From Panopea generosa (taxonomy: Eukaryota > Mollusca > Bivalvia > Adapedonta > Hiatellidae), in contig CM055898.1 of the NCBI GenBank assembly GCA_029582155.1, positions 21,747,339 to 21,811,338 on the forward strand: a stretch of DNA of 64,000 nt. The letters are read 5' to 3'. Shown here one piece after another: positions 22,305 to 35,500 of the stretch (its first letter is position 1; each line of letters starts with the position of its first letter). The translations under genes and the position numbers were made by a program. The notes below the pieces were generated by a model. It was not told where the DNA came from. It was given only the letters and a program-made list of their open reading frames with translations, and made no database searches.

Positions 22305-22570
22305 ACTATTTCTCAACAAGTACAAGTGCTAGGACACTCATACTTGGTACATAGTTACAACTAACACCCTGCATCACATTATTTACTGCAGATGCTGAGT
22401 GTGACCTACATTTCATGGTCCATTGTCATTGTTTGATGCTGAATTTTGCATTTACCTCCAATGTTTTCATTTTTACACTATTTCTCAATAAGTACTATAG
22501 CTAGGACACTCATACTTGGATCATAGTTACAACTAACACCCTGCATTATATAATGCAGATGCTGAGTACC
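22305..22570. repeat. Two direct copies of a ~90 bp sequence, 168 bp apart
   Basis: CTATTTCTCAACAAGTAC…GCTAGGACACTCATACTTGG…ACTAACACCCTGCAT…GCAGATGCTGAGT occurs at about 22309-22400 and again at 22477-22567. It lies about 1 kb upstream of the first BAK coding exon. Whether it has a regulatory role cannot be told from sequence. Confidence 0.8.
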
Positions 22571-23526
22571 TTTCCTTTTTTTTAATTTTTAAAAAAAAAA
22601 TTATTCTTTTTTATTTTTATATTTTTTTATTTTTTATTTTTTAATATGTTTTAGTTAGAAATACTGGTTAAAGTTTTTATTTTTTTAAATATGTTTTACT
22701 TAGAAATACTGGTTAAGGTTTTGTGTGCAACTACCATCAAGTTCATTTCTAAAAAATCACTTAATGTATTTGATCGAAACTTCACACAATACCAGTACTT
22801 CCTGCAATATTTCTTAGTCATTAAACCTATAGTCATTTAACTCTTGCATGAATATATTTTAATTTTTTTCTCTCACATGTGTGTATAAACCGTCAAAGTG
22901 GTCATGGCAAGACATATCATTCCGTGGAATTCTTGTTTTTATTGATGACTTTATATCCAATGGGACACATTGAGCAAGATGTCTGGAAAAATTTACATAG
23001 TTAATAAAATTGTGATAAAATGATTATAATTCAGAATATGAAACTTAAGGTAAATATTACGTCTTCTGCTATTTACAGACTATAACAACTGAAATCTAAC
23101 TATGTAATTTTGGAATGTCTCTAGTTCAAAAGACTATAGTCCTGAAAAGTTTTTGGCACAGACTGAGAATTGTCGACGAGTGCTATTTTTTGAGAATACT
23201 TGTATTTCCTCTAGGAAATTATGTATATGCATATGGCATTCATTGTATTTTTGTACATTAAAATTGTTTAATTTTGTCTTCTAATTTTGAAACTGAGACA
23301 AGATAAAGAAACACAAGCATTATTTTGATGTTAGCCTTAATGTTTGTAAATGAAATAGTGAAGTTTGGGAATTAGACACTAATATTTGTAATTTAATTGA
23401 GAGTTCTTTCATTTTATGGTTATAAACATTTTTGGCTGATTCAAACACTGAATATTTAAAAAGTCACAATCAGGCTTTGTAACAAAACTATATGACTAAT
23501 TAAAACTGTATTTTGTTTACTTTTAG

Positions 23527-26500
23527 AAACAATAGATGTAGACAGATTCATCACACATTACCAAGATGGCCTCTGGGGGATTTGATCCCCTTAGGCCCCG
23601 GAGACCACGTTCTCCTACAGTGAAACAGGTATGAGCATCCTTACTTTGTATTTCTTGTGACAGTTTGTTTGTTGCAATATTTAGGGTCATTTTTTGCCAT
23701 CAAGGGTTAAAAGGTTCCTAGTTAACCTAACTGCTCTTTGCTGGGATAGTGGATAGTTAATGAGTACTCCAGTACCCATCTCCGCAAGTAATTGAAAACT
23801 TTCCCATTGAAATCAGTGGTGAGAGAAGAATGACAATGAGATGATATGATGTTTATCAACCTTCACAAAGACTATTACTGTGCTCAGGATTCTAACTTGT
23901 GACTCCTGGATTGATAATCAGATGTCCAACTCTCTCAAGACAGACGAAAACATTAAGAGGTTGGCCAATTGAAATCAAGAATATATATATCTTTCAAAAA
24001 CAATAAGTTGAGGTTACGAAGGTAGTTCTTAATAGAGCTAGAGTAGGGTCCCTGCTTATGGTAATTTCCTTCGGCATAACAAGATATTATTCTGATAATA
24101 GTGTGATTTTTCCTTTTTTAGCTCGCCAGGACGAATGTCCAGGAGAGCTATTGCCATGACAATGGTGGTGACGTCAGTGTCTAGACACCTAAGTTAAACT
24201 TGCGTTAAGTTGTATTTAAGTTTTGGTGTTTGCCTCCAATCTCAATCTTTGCACGGGTGTTGAGTTTTATCCCATAGACTAGCTTTGTTGTCTTCTGACA
24301 ACTCGATTTTCTTTATTTCATAATCATATGATTAGCAAAAGCCATGTTTCATTAGTTTGACAGCTATCAGAAAAGTTACTGTTTAGAATTAAGGTATGTC
24401 CTTGTCACTGACACATTGATACCAAAGCAATGTACATGTTGCTGTATAACAAACACAAATCCACTGTATTTTCTATAAGCATGATTAGGCCATAATGAAT
24501 TAATTGCTACATTATCTTCCCCGCCCGCTCCCTAATTTTCATGCTGCTCCAACCCTTTTTATTTTCATAAAAAATAAATAAAAGAAACATATTTTTTTTT
24601 TAGAAAAACATCAAAAATGTTAAAAAAAAAAAAAAAAAAATCTTCTCGCCCTCCCATTTTTAAGAAAAATTTGGATGATTAATTTATAATGGCCTAATAT
24701 ACAATGTGTGCATTATGCTAAAAAATGATAATATTTCCAGTTTACCGTATTTCTGACAAATGAATGTTTATTATAGATGCCAAGCCCAGAAAACATATCA
24801 CCAGACTCTGAGCAGAATGTTGTAGATCAGACAGAGGATGTCTTTCAGAATTATCTCTACCAAAGTTGGCAGCAAGATCTCGACCGCGAGAAATTTGAAT
24901 CCACACCATCAGTACCTCAGCTGACAAACTTTACGGCTGACCCTCTAAGGTAGGTTTTATTGATTTATTATTACGTCATGGTCTTAAGGAGTAGAGCCAG
25001 GAAAGGTAAAAATTGGCCTTATCTACAAAATGCCTGAAATTATGCAAAATGATGCAACATCTCCTTTTTAATATGAATGGACACTTTTTTGCATTATTAA
25101 ACGTTTTTTTGATTGTCTAGACATTTTATTTCACCCACTACTTATTGAAAAATATGTTTAAATTTTGAAGTTGTCCTTGAAGAATTGTAACATTATGAAA
25201 AGGTTTACTTGATATATAATAAGGACATGCTGTATATAGTTCATTTGAATCAATGTAAAATAAAATAAAACTAATATTAAATTAACATTTCTGTTTCATA
25301 ATATTTATTAAAATATGTATAACTTCATAGATAAGTAAAGAGAGAGCGAGAGGTATGTTATTTAAAATATGTTTTACAGCGCTAATGTAATAATGCTATA
25401 GTAGCGAAATAGGAAGGCAAAATTTACTCAAGGAATGGGAATGTAATTTAACTTTCAGTAAAGAACAGAATGACCAAAATGTGTTGAGCATGAAGAGAAA
25501 CATGTGGATATGCATTAAATTGGTGTTGTAATAAAATTATTTGAACATTTAAACTATATATACTACATGTATGAGTGGTATGGATTGTGATTGCAATCAT
25601 ACTACTATGCTGATATAAAGCACAAACTTCTGAGGAGATTAGTATCCATGACAATCAGGTTCCAGTGCAGTGTCGCTAACCTCAGGGGCTACAAAGGCTG
25701 AATACACATATTTTAAGGTAAAATTGCGCTTACTTAAAATCTGTCTAATTTTAGCGCATTGAGGTTCCATCACATCAGTATTTGAAAGTGGTGTTTCAAT
25801 ATCACACAACTAACACAGAAAGCAGGATTTCCTTTATATATTTATTTCTTACATTGTTACAACTGTCATTTAAACTTTAATGAATTCTATTAACACATAT
25901 ACACTTGTCTAAATATAGTTCAAATACGTTCCCCATTTCATTATAACTGTTCCTACTTAAAACCTAACCATTATCTCAATCAAACCATGCAACTTAACCC
26001 CCTTGCCTTCAGAAGTAATCTCCTTAAACTAAAACTCGACTTTCCATCCTGCCTGCCAAAGTAAAACTTCTAAACTATAACTTGACTTAACATCTCGCCT
26101 GCCAAAGTAACACTCTCCCCCATCTCATCTAACTTGTCCTATATAAACGCCTCGATAAAGATAAACTTTAAAATCTTCTTGTTATTATAGGAAACACTCA
26201 GAAACAAATTGTGAGCATGATTATTGACACCTATGGAACAAAATTGTGAATTTCATGCCCCTGGCTGGTTCTCATGGTTTGGCCCTTGTGATGGGGCTTA
26301 CTTTACTAAATCTTAAGAAAATGGCAAAAAACATTATTTCTTATGACTGAATAGATTTATGTGAATGTTTTTTGGTGTGATTTGTTGTTGCTGACATGAT
26401 GGTTAATACCTATATGAATTCCATGGTCCCCACCCCATGAGGTCTTAGGGTGGGTCATAGATTCATAAAGCTTTATGCCATAAAGAAAAATCAGGTGTCT

Positions 26501-29500
26501 GACCTCTTGTTATCATTTACACATTATAGATAATCCAGTAGTCTGTAAAAAACATTTTGAACAGCAGCAATTTGTCCAAGCATGAACATCAGCACAGTTA
26601 GACCATACCCAGTCACTGGCAGCTGTCAACAAAGGTGCAGGGCTGAGTTAAAAAACAGCATGTATACAAACAAATTTGACCCCCTCCCCCCACCTGAATC
26701 ATTTTTGTTTTATTGTTTAAAAACTCCATACAGTCATCCTTTAACTTCTTTGAAATAAAAAGTGCCTTTATTGATTAAATTTGCAGATATCGGCAAATCA
26801 TTGCCAAGTAAGACCTGTAATTCGCTGTCATTGTCATCCTCGCCATCAGTCTGTAGGAAATAGAAAATGTTAATTTTGATATAGAGCACAGTTGTCGACC
26901 ACATTAATTTTAGTTTTAGTGATTAACGTGTTTTTTATAATATATATATTTTTTCTTTTTTTATCAGGGTAGAGGCCTGTGCTCATACTAAAAATAACTA
27001 TGAAACGCACCAGTTTGCCGGAAATTTGCAAAAAAATGGGAACATAGGGTCTGTTTGGTTTCACTCTTCATACCCCGAAACACAGTTGATTTTTAGAAAT
27101 ACACCCGGTTTTCAACTTTTGGAAAAATGTTCTATTGAAAATTGTATAAAAAAATTGAAAATCGAGACCGTCCTAAAAATCGATAATTTCGTATTGGACG
27201 TTAAGGAACAGTAACTCTAACTATATAAATACTCTGCATATCTCATATATAACATATAAGAGAAATCACTGAAGCACCCCTTATGAATATTGTGTTGTTT
27301 GAAACAACAAACAACCTAAATTTATTTGAGAAATTAAAGAATATATTATTCCAAAACATAAAATATAATTAAAAAAAAGAAAGAAAATAGCTGTGATAAA
27401 AGAATTATATTAATATTGATATATTTATTAAAAAAGCCAACTTTAATATTATAATATTATCAAAATATTGAGATGAACATCAACTACTAAAAGAAATTAC
27501 CATTTGTTAAAATAAAATGTTTTATAAAGTTTTCATTTGATATTTTGTTTCATATGAAAAGAACTGGAAGTGAATAATAAAAAGGTAATTATACAGTTCA
27601 CTGTACAATATGGATTTTATTGTACTCATCAATGTTGTGGTGAAAATCGAAAAATACAGGTTTTCACCACAACAGTGACTTGTACAGTGAACTGTATAAT
27701 AACCTTATATTATTTGACCCAAGAGACAATTTTATCCATATATTAGGCTTTGCTTTGACTCACCATAGTGGCTTATTTTACCCACATTCATGCATGTCAC
27801 AACCGATTTTGAAGTTTCTTTTTTGTTAAAGAGGTTTGTAAAAGTATGTATTCAGTTTTCAATATATAAGTTAGGTCCACACTTGATTTAAGTAAATTGA
27901 ATTATTATACCTCATGTGGACACACTTAATGTAAATCTCCACACACCAATAGATAAAGTTTCTAGCCATTTCATGAAAATGTACTGTTAACCTCTCCAAC
28001 AGGAAATAGTTATTCAAATATCACAACACCACAGCATGGTCTAGTGGTAGAGCATCCGCCTTACACATGAAAAGTCGTGAGCTCAATCCTCGGCTGGTTA
28101 TACCAAAGACATAAAAAATGGTACTAGAAGCTTCCTTGGTTGGTGCTCAGCATTTAGAGGAAAATTCTGATTCTGATCAGCCCGTCAGTATAATGTGACT
28201 GGGTGGAGTATCATATTGTATGTCTGCAGCATGATACTGCAGTGTGGCAGTGTTCAGAATACTGTCTCAGGTAGACACTGTTGCAATACGACTGAAAAAT
28301 TGTTGAAAGTGACTCCAAACACCATACAACAACAACTTAACTGTCACATATTTTTAAATAGATCCAGTTTTCCAATAAACAGTAATTCCCTTTGGTTACC
28401 AATATTGCTGTCCCCCTCAACATATTGTGATATCTACATGCTGTATCACTGAGGTATATGTCATTCTGTCATGCAAATGTATTTGACCAGTGAAGTTAAG
28501 TGCCATAATAGAGTCCCAAATATACACAAACTTGATTAGTAACTGGTTGTAGACTCTTTCTTTTCTGCATTTTTAGTTGTTTGACAGAGATGTTTCTGTC
28601 CACCTGTAAAGTACTGGCCCATGTTTAACCTGCTGCTGTAACTGACTAGCTGAATCCATCTTTGCCCAGAGTCATATTTGATGAATTATATTTGTATCCC
28701 CTGCTTTTGAAGGAAATTAGGGGATATCTTGAAATGGCGTTCATATGTTTGTATGTTCATCATGTTTGGTATCGACAAACAGACGTAGGTCCTACCACAG
28801 TTTTAACCCAATTCAAGTGAAACTTGCTTTACAGCTGGTACATGGTCTTAACATGAGTCAGCCAAGCCAGTGTGGTTCCGGCTAAGAATAGACTCACTGT
28901 CAATCTCTGCAGAGGGGTAGGAATCTTCCGATGGGTGTCATGTTCATTTTATCATTTTTTGTCATGTTCACTATTATCGTTAAATTTTCAACCCCTGTGT
29001 GGTTCCAGGGAGCCATGAGTGATGGCAAGAATAGGATCGCTGTGGCTTATGCATGTCGTAAGAAGCGACAAATTGAGTAATACGATAGAATTTGCTGAAA
29101 CTCTGCAGTTCTGCAGGTATCAAGGTTCTAGGTTCATTCTGCATATTCATTTGTTGATGTATTTTTTTTAATCTGTATGTTAATTTGTTGTTTTTGTACA
29201 TGTAGATAGAACCTGGAATTTTCCTTCCTGTTGGCGTCGAATAACCTATAATGTATTGGTACGCCGTAAAACCCTATTCATTAACAGGAGTCAGGGGTCT
29301 TGGTGTTCCAACTCACTGATGTTTATTGAGTTATGTCGCTTTGTTATTTTTAAAGAGCTTTAAACTTTTCTTCACATTTTGCATCAATTCCTAAAAGACA
29401 CAACTTCTCCCACAGTTTAACTTAATTAAACTGAAACTTAATTTAAAGCAGTTACCTTGTCTAAACGTGAGGCGGTGGTCTTGACATTCCGATTAAATGA

Positions 29501-32500
29501 TTTTTAATTGAATTATGGTGCTGTGTTGTTTTTTTACATCACAGTTTGGATCAACAACCCTCTGGATGCAAACTATCCTATAAAATGAATAAGTGTCCAG
29601 TGGTTAAAGTCTTGGACTTCGAACTCAGATCACAAGTGCAATCCCCCGCTCCACCAACTAAAAATACTTATCAGTCTTTCGGATGAGACTTTTAACAAAA
29701 ATCAAGATCCCAAGTATTGGTGCTTAACACCGGGCATGTAAAAGAGCCAAAAGGCTCTTCTGTATCTCTGCACTATCCTCCAAAAAATCTAGGATATTGA
29801 AACTGGTGGCAACGATAATAAAATAAAATTATCATCATCACCTCTGCTATAGTTTTAAGTTGATTAAAAAGAAACTTGTTGTACAGCTAGTACATGATCT
29901 GAACGTGAGCCTGTGGTCGTAGCATTCAGATTCAATTATGTTTTACTGAGTTATGGCACTTTGTTCCTTTTAATGAAATTTCATAAATTTGTAACTTCGC
30001 ATTTTAACTTTTGAGTAACAACACCTACCGTAATGAAACTTCTGATGGGACAGGCCTTCAGGTACCAACCTCCACAGGCAATTTCTCTTTTGCTCTATGG
30101 ACCTTTTGTGCAGGGGATATGAATTCACCGAATTTCTTGTTAATTATACTACTTAAAGGTTCCATTTAGGAACATTATGTACACTAGTAGATACCATTAC
30201 CATATTTACCCTCTATTAAGGTAGCTGAAGCTGTTAATGAACACATTTCTTAAATAATTATACTCTTTATGCAGTATGGGCTGCTTGTGTTCATGTGACA
30301 ATATATTTTGCATGAATCATGCTAAGGTGCTATATTGTTACTTGAAAATATCACTTTCCATGCTGATACACTTCAAAATTCAATTTACTTTGTCTATCTG
30401 GGTATTCATTTTTCGAGGTTTGTGTAGTATTTTCTGAGGATTATAAAAAATCATGGAATGTCTGAATACTCGGAGGCTTACAAAAAACTTCTGGTTTTTG
30501 TACCAATTATATAAATATGTAATTTTGCAACACAATTAATTGCAATTTTATTGTTGAATAATGGCTCTTAAATAGTTTAAACATGTCATCATCAAAACAT
30601 GGGCACTGTATGTGTTATCTAGATAAATCTGTGTGAAATTATAAATGGACACACAATCTACTGCACTATATTGATTTTGTACATTCTAGCCTTTATTGGA
30701 TAAGAAATAGACTCAGTATTGAATTGTCATGAAAGTCATAATTCAGTTAGTTTTTGTTGTTTTCTTGTATTATTTGCACATGTCATTATATTTCCATAGA
30801 TAATTGGATGTCACTGATATTTCATACTTGGTTTTTGAGCCATCCTTCGCCTGCCTGTCATTGTTATCATGTTAAGTGAAAGTGAGAGAGAGAGTGCCCC
30901 TGTCCTACTGGTATTGTTATATTTATGCAATAATGTGAGCAGGTGAAGGTATTATCCGATTTCCACCATCCCAAGGTCAGGTTTGCTGCGTAGTTCAAGG
31001 TCAAAATCGAAGGCTATTACAAAAACTTGAAGGGTATGGAATTGGCGGAAAATTGTTGTCTTGGTTGAAAAATTTCCTATTAAACAGAAAACAGATAAGT
31101 GACCGTAAATCTGAATGAACAGAAATGATGTCAGGGTGTAAAGTTCCAGTCGTACTTAAATTTGGAAACTCACATAAATACCACAGTAACATAAGTAAAT
31201 AAAGTCATTGGATTAATGAAAAGAATGAAAAGAAATTTTACATATATATCGACTGTTGTCTATTTTTTACACTGTATAAAGCCTTGGTTAGACATAAAAT
31301 TGATTATAGGGACATTTCTGGGGACATTTATAACCCTATCACAAAGAAACATAAACAAATAAGTGAAAACACAGAACTAAGAGAATAGGAGAGTTGAAAG
31401 GACTATCATACCACGAATGATTGGATAAGCTTAAACTTACAACACTGGATTATAGAAGAAAAAGATTTGAAATCATCCAAGTATTTAAAATAATGCAGGG
31501 AATAGATGACATTGAAATGTCCACTTCCTTTGAGCTTGCTGAAAATAACCTAAGGTCAGCCACAACTATAAACTTATTAAACAAGTGCAATGAAAGGAAT
31601 TAGATTTCACTCTTTCACTCATACAACACGAACTATATGGAACAATATGCCAACAAGATTAGTAATCCCGAAAGATGTTTACTCAATTCAAAAGTGTGGA
31701 TAGGAAACACTATAATCTATCTCATGTATATTGACTTAATGAGAATTATGATGTACAGTTCGGACTGGCGATGAGATTACAGTAAATTAGATGAGGGGGA
31801 AGACAAGCTTCAGAGCTTAAAAAGTTCCCTAGAAGTCAAAGAGTCAAAAGGCTTTAGTTTTCCTTTTGGGTATCCTTTTGGGCTGTAACTCTGCCTTGAA
31901 TTTGATTATAAAAGAATAAGGCAAGAATGTTCCCCCACCACCACCACCACCACCACCCCACACACACACACACTTTCAGACACCAGTATATAAACAATTT
32001 TGAGTTAAAAAAAGTTTGATGGAATGTTTATATATATTTACATGTACACTATTAGTATAAATGTTTGATAATGACTAATTTCCAATGATGCAATACAGAA
32101 AATGGACAGAATTTATGAAAATGACAACAAAACAATGCTTTAAAGTCAATGAAATTAGGGTAGCTGCAATTTAAGTGAGCAGGTAGGAGCATTGCTAATA
32201 CATATTTTTAAGGTAGAGCCTGATAGGTGTTATGTTTGGAAGTTATAAATCTTAATTTAAATGTACTGGAACTTATAATGTTACTTCAGTCACTAAATTT
32301 CTCTTAAATGCTAGTTCCATCCTTGCTTTTTACCATTCCACTATTAATGAGAAGTAATTAATTGAGAGCCAAGCAAAAATGGGAGTCACTACAGTCTGTT
32401 CTGGGACTAATTGTTTGCATATGGACAAACTTAAAGTTCTCCTTTAAGGTTTTGGTCCAACTCATTATCATTTTGAAGAACTAATAATAAGAATTTGCAA

Positions 32501-35500
32501 CTCAGAGCTACCAATGGAAACCCAGGTCAGATTTGAAGTTGTTGCCAGCTGATCTCTGTCTGTGGAGTTTGTTAAAGATAGCAGAGTTAGATAACAAGTT
32601 TTTATGAATTGCTATTGAATCCATTTTCCAGGTAGAACTTGAAAGCCTGAGATTGAACACAACCTCTGGCTTGTCAGTGACCAACAGTCCTATCCACTTT
32701 ACTACTGCCCTGTTTCTTTGTGTTGTGTGACATAAATTTAATGTTAGAGAGACCATCAGTTTTAGCTTAGGAACTAGCACACGACCTCTGGCTTGTCAGC
32801 AGCCAACAGTTGTGTCCACTTCACTACTTTCCCCTGTTTGAGATAAAAATCCTTGGTACATGTATGTTATATTAAATTTCTTCCCTGTAGAGCTGTTTAT
32901 TTAATATCATCTGTTAGATGAGATTATACTGGCTGTTAGATATTTCTACACCTGATATGACATGAACTATTGATGAGTGATAAGAAGATAATTATATTAA
33001 GAATGATGTAGCAGAGGGCATGATTTTATATATTAATGTGGTAACGTTATTTCCACATCAGCAGTCATTGGCAACCACACAAGGGGTTACCTGGTGCAGT
33101 GATTCAATATTTACAAACAAATCAAAATACAGCTGTTATGCCATGATATTATGTCCTTTATTCTCGAACTTCGTGGAAGTTACTGATCCAATTGTACAAA
33201 TTAATATCATTGTTTACCAATAAACAAAAAGTTAATAATTGTTAACAAAACTGTCAACAACTTTTATAAGTGCAACTACCATGGTATACTAACACTTGTA
33301 AGGCCAAAGTTAAATATTTTTCAGAATTTTTCTATTTTGCTTTTGTGATCGCCTGTTGTCCGTATTCTGTCGTCTGTCGTCCGCCCTCTGTAGTCAGTCG
33401 ATAACTTTTAGCTTCTAACAACTTTTCCTCTGAAACCACTAGGCCAATTTTTCATATAACTTTACAGAAATGTTCCTTGGGTGACCCTCTACCAAGTTTG
33501 TTTAAGCCATCTTGATTCTTCAAAAAACATGGCCACCAGGGGGTGGGGTTTGTTTACTATATAAGCTATAGTAATTTAAAAAATCTTCTTGTCAGAAACT
33601 ATTGTCTCAATTTTAAAATAATTTCACAGAAATGTTCCTTGGGTGACCCACTACCAAGTTTGTTCAAGTCATCTTGATTAGTCAAAAAACATGGTGGCCA
33701 GGGGTGGGGTTAGTTTACTATATAAGCTATAGTAAAAACCTAAAAAATCATCTTGTCAGAAACTACTGGCTTGATTTTACAATAATTTCACAGAAATGTT
33801 CCTTGGGTGACCCTCTCCCGAGTTTGTTCAAGCCATCATGATTCGTCAAAAAACATGGCAGCCAGGAGGTTGGGTAAGTTTACTATATAAGCTATAGTAA
33901 AAACTTAAAAAAATCTTCTTGTCAGAAACTACCAGCTCGATTTTAAAATAATTTCACAGAAATGTTCCTTAGGTGACCCTCTCCCAAGTTTGTTCAAGCC
34001 GTCTTGGTTCGTCAAAAAACATGGTGGCCAGGGGTGGGGTTAGTTTACTATATAAGCTATAGTTAAACTTAAAAAGTGTTCTTGTCAGAAACTACTCGCT
34101 CGATTTTAAAATAATTTCACAGAAATGGTCCTTGGGTGACCCTCTACCAAGTTTTTTCAAGTCGTCTTGATTTATAAAAAAAACAATGGCTTTTAGAGGG
34201 TGGGGTTAGTTTACTATATAAGCTAAAGTCAAAACTTAAAAGATCTTCTTGTCAGAAACTACTGGCTTGATTTTAAAACAATTTCACAGAAATGGTCTTT
34301 TGGTGACCCTCTACCAAGTTTGTTCAAGCCATTTTGATTTGGCAAAAAACATGGCCACTAGGGGGCAGAGCAAGTTTAATTAGTAAAAACTTAAAAAATA
34401 TTCTTGTTAGAAACTACTGGCTCAATTTTAAAATAATTTCACAGAAATGTTCCTTGGGTGACCCTTTACCAAGTTTGTTCGAGTCGTTGTGATTTGTTAA
34501 AAAACATGACCGTATAGTGAGGTGCTAGTTTACTATATAGGCAGCTATAGTAAAAACTTCAAACGCTTTCTTGTCAGAATCTACTGACCTGATTTCAATG
34601 TTATTTCACTGACATTTACCATGGGTGAACCTCTACCAAGTTTGGATTCTTCTACGCATCTGTTACATCTTCAAAATAAATCAAAATTCTTGCCCATCTC
34701 GTTTTTTTCGGGAATTTTAAGTGTACATGTATTATATAATCTTCTAAGTTGGGTGACTCAAGGTCATTCAGGTGAGCGATATAGGGCCATCTTGGCCCTC
34801 TTGTTTTCTGTTTCCCAAACAAATTGTGATTTCCCTAGTATTATTCTTATTTCCAAGATATTTTTCTAATCCTTTCATCTATTTCATTGTTTTTTTTCTA
34901 ATCCTTTCATCTATTTTCTAAAAATTATACTATTTCTTGATTGATATTTGTGTAAATGGTGTCATTTTAAAAGTATATAAATATCTAGCCTAATAAAAAT
35001 ATACTTATTTCAATGAAAATGATACAACTACCCACTCCCCACCCCACCAGCTGAAAATTTTCCAATGCAATTTCTACATCTATTTTCTGAATCTGAGTAT
35101 ATATTAGTAGTATGCAACTACCATGTTTTTCTACCCTGGTGATGGAGTATAAAATGTTACTCATGGCCGTCAATGTCCTTGCATGTGTATGTCAAATTTG
35201 TTCCTATCAAACAAATGCTGAAAGAGTCCATGAATTCAATATAAAATTTGTATGTAGCTGTATGGTTATAAAATACAAGTCAAGTATGATTTTTGGCAAT
35301 GTCCGTCAAATTTTACAGGACTAATGGCTCCTTTTTGACTTAATTTTGGTAAAATATGCTAACATATAGTGAGGGCACCCTTGTGTTATGGACACGTTTC
35401 TTGTTTATGTCACTGCTGTAAGATAATGGTCTAAGAATTGGATTCAAAGCCACCTGAATGCAACATTGACAACCACCTGACTGTATGGCCACAACAAACC

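Larger units (their letters stand above)
28689..30150. mobile_element. Composite element bounded by GGGGATAT ends, with nested insertions
   Basis: Left end TATCCCCTGCTTTTGAAGG…AGGGGATATCTTGAAATGGC and right end GTGCAGGGGATATGAATTCA…ACCGAATTTCTTGTT look like the two ends of one high-copy element. Repeated blocks inside (AGTGAAACTTGCTTTACAGC near 28818; AAGAAACTTGTTGTACAGC near 29869) show an internal duplication. A copy of the ~420 bp retroposon (28867-29290) and a SINE (29592-29850) are inserted in it. All lie in BAK intron 2. Confidence 0.55.
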
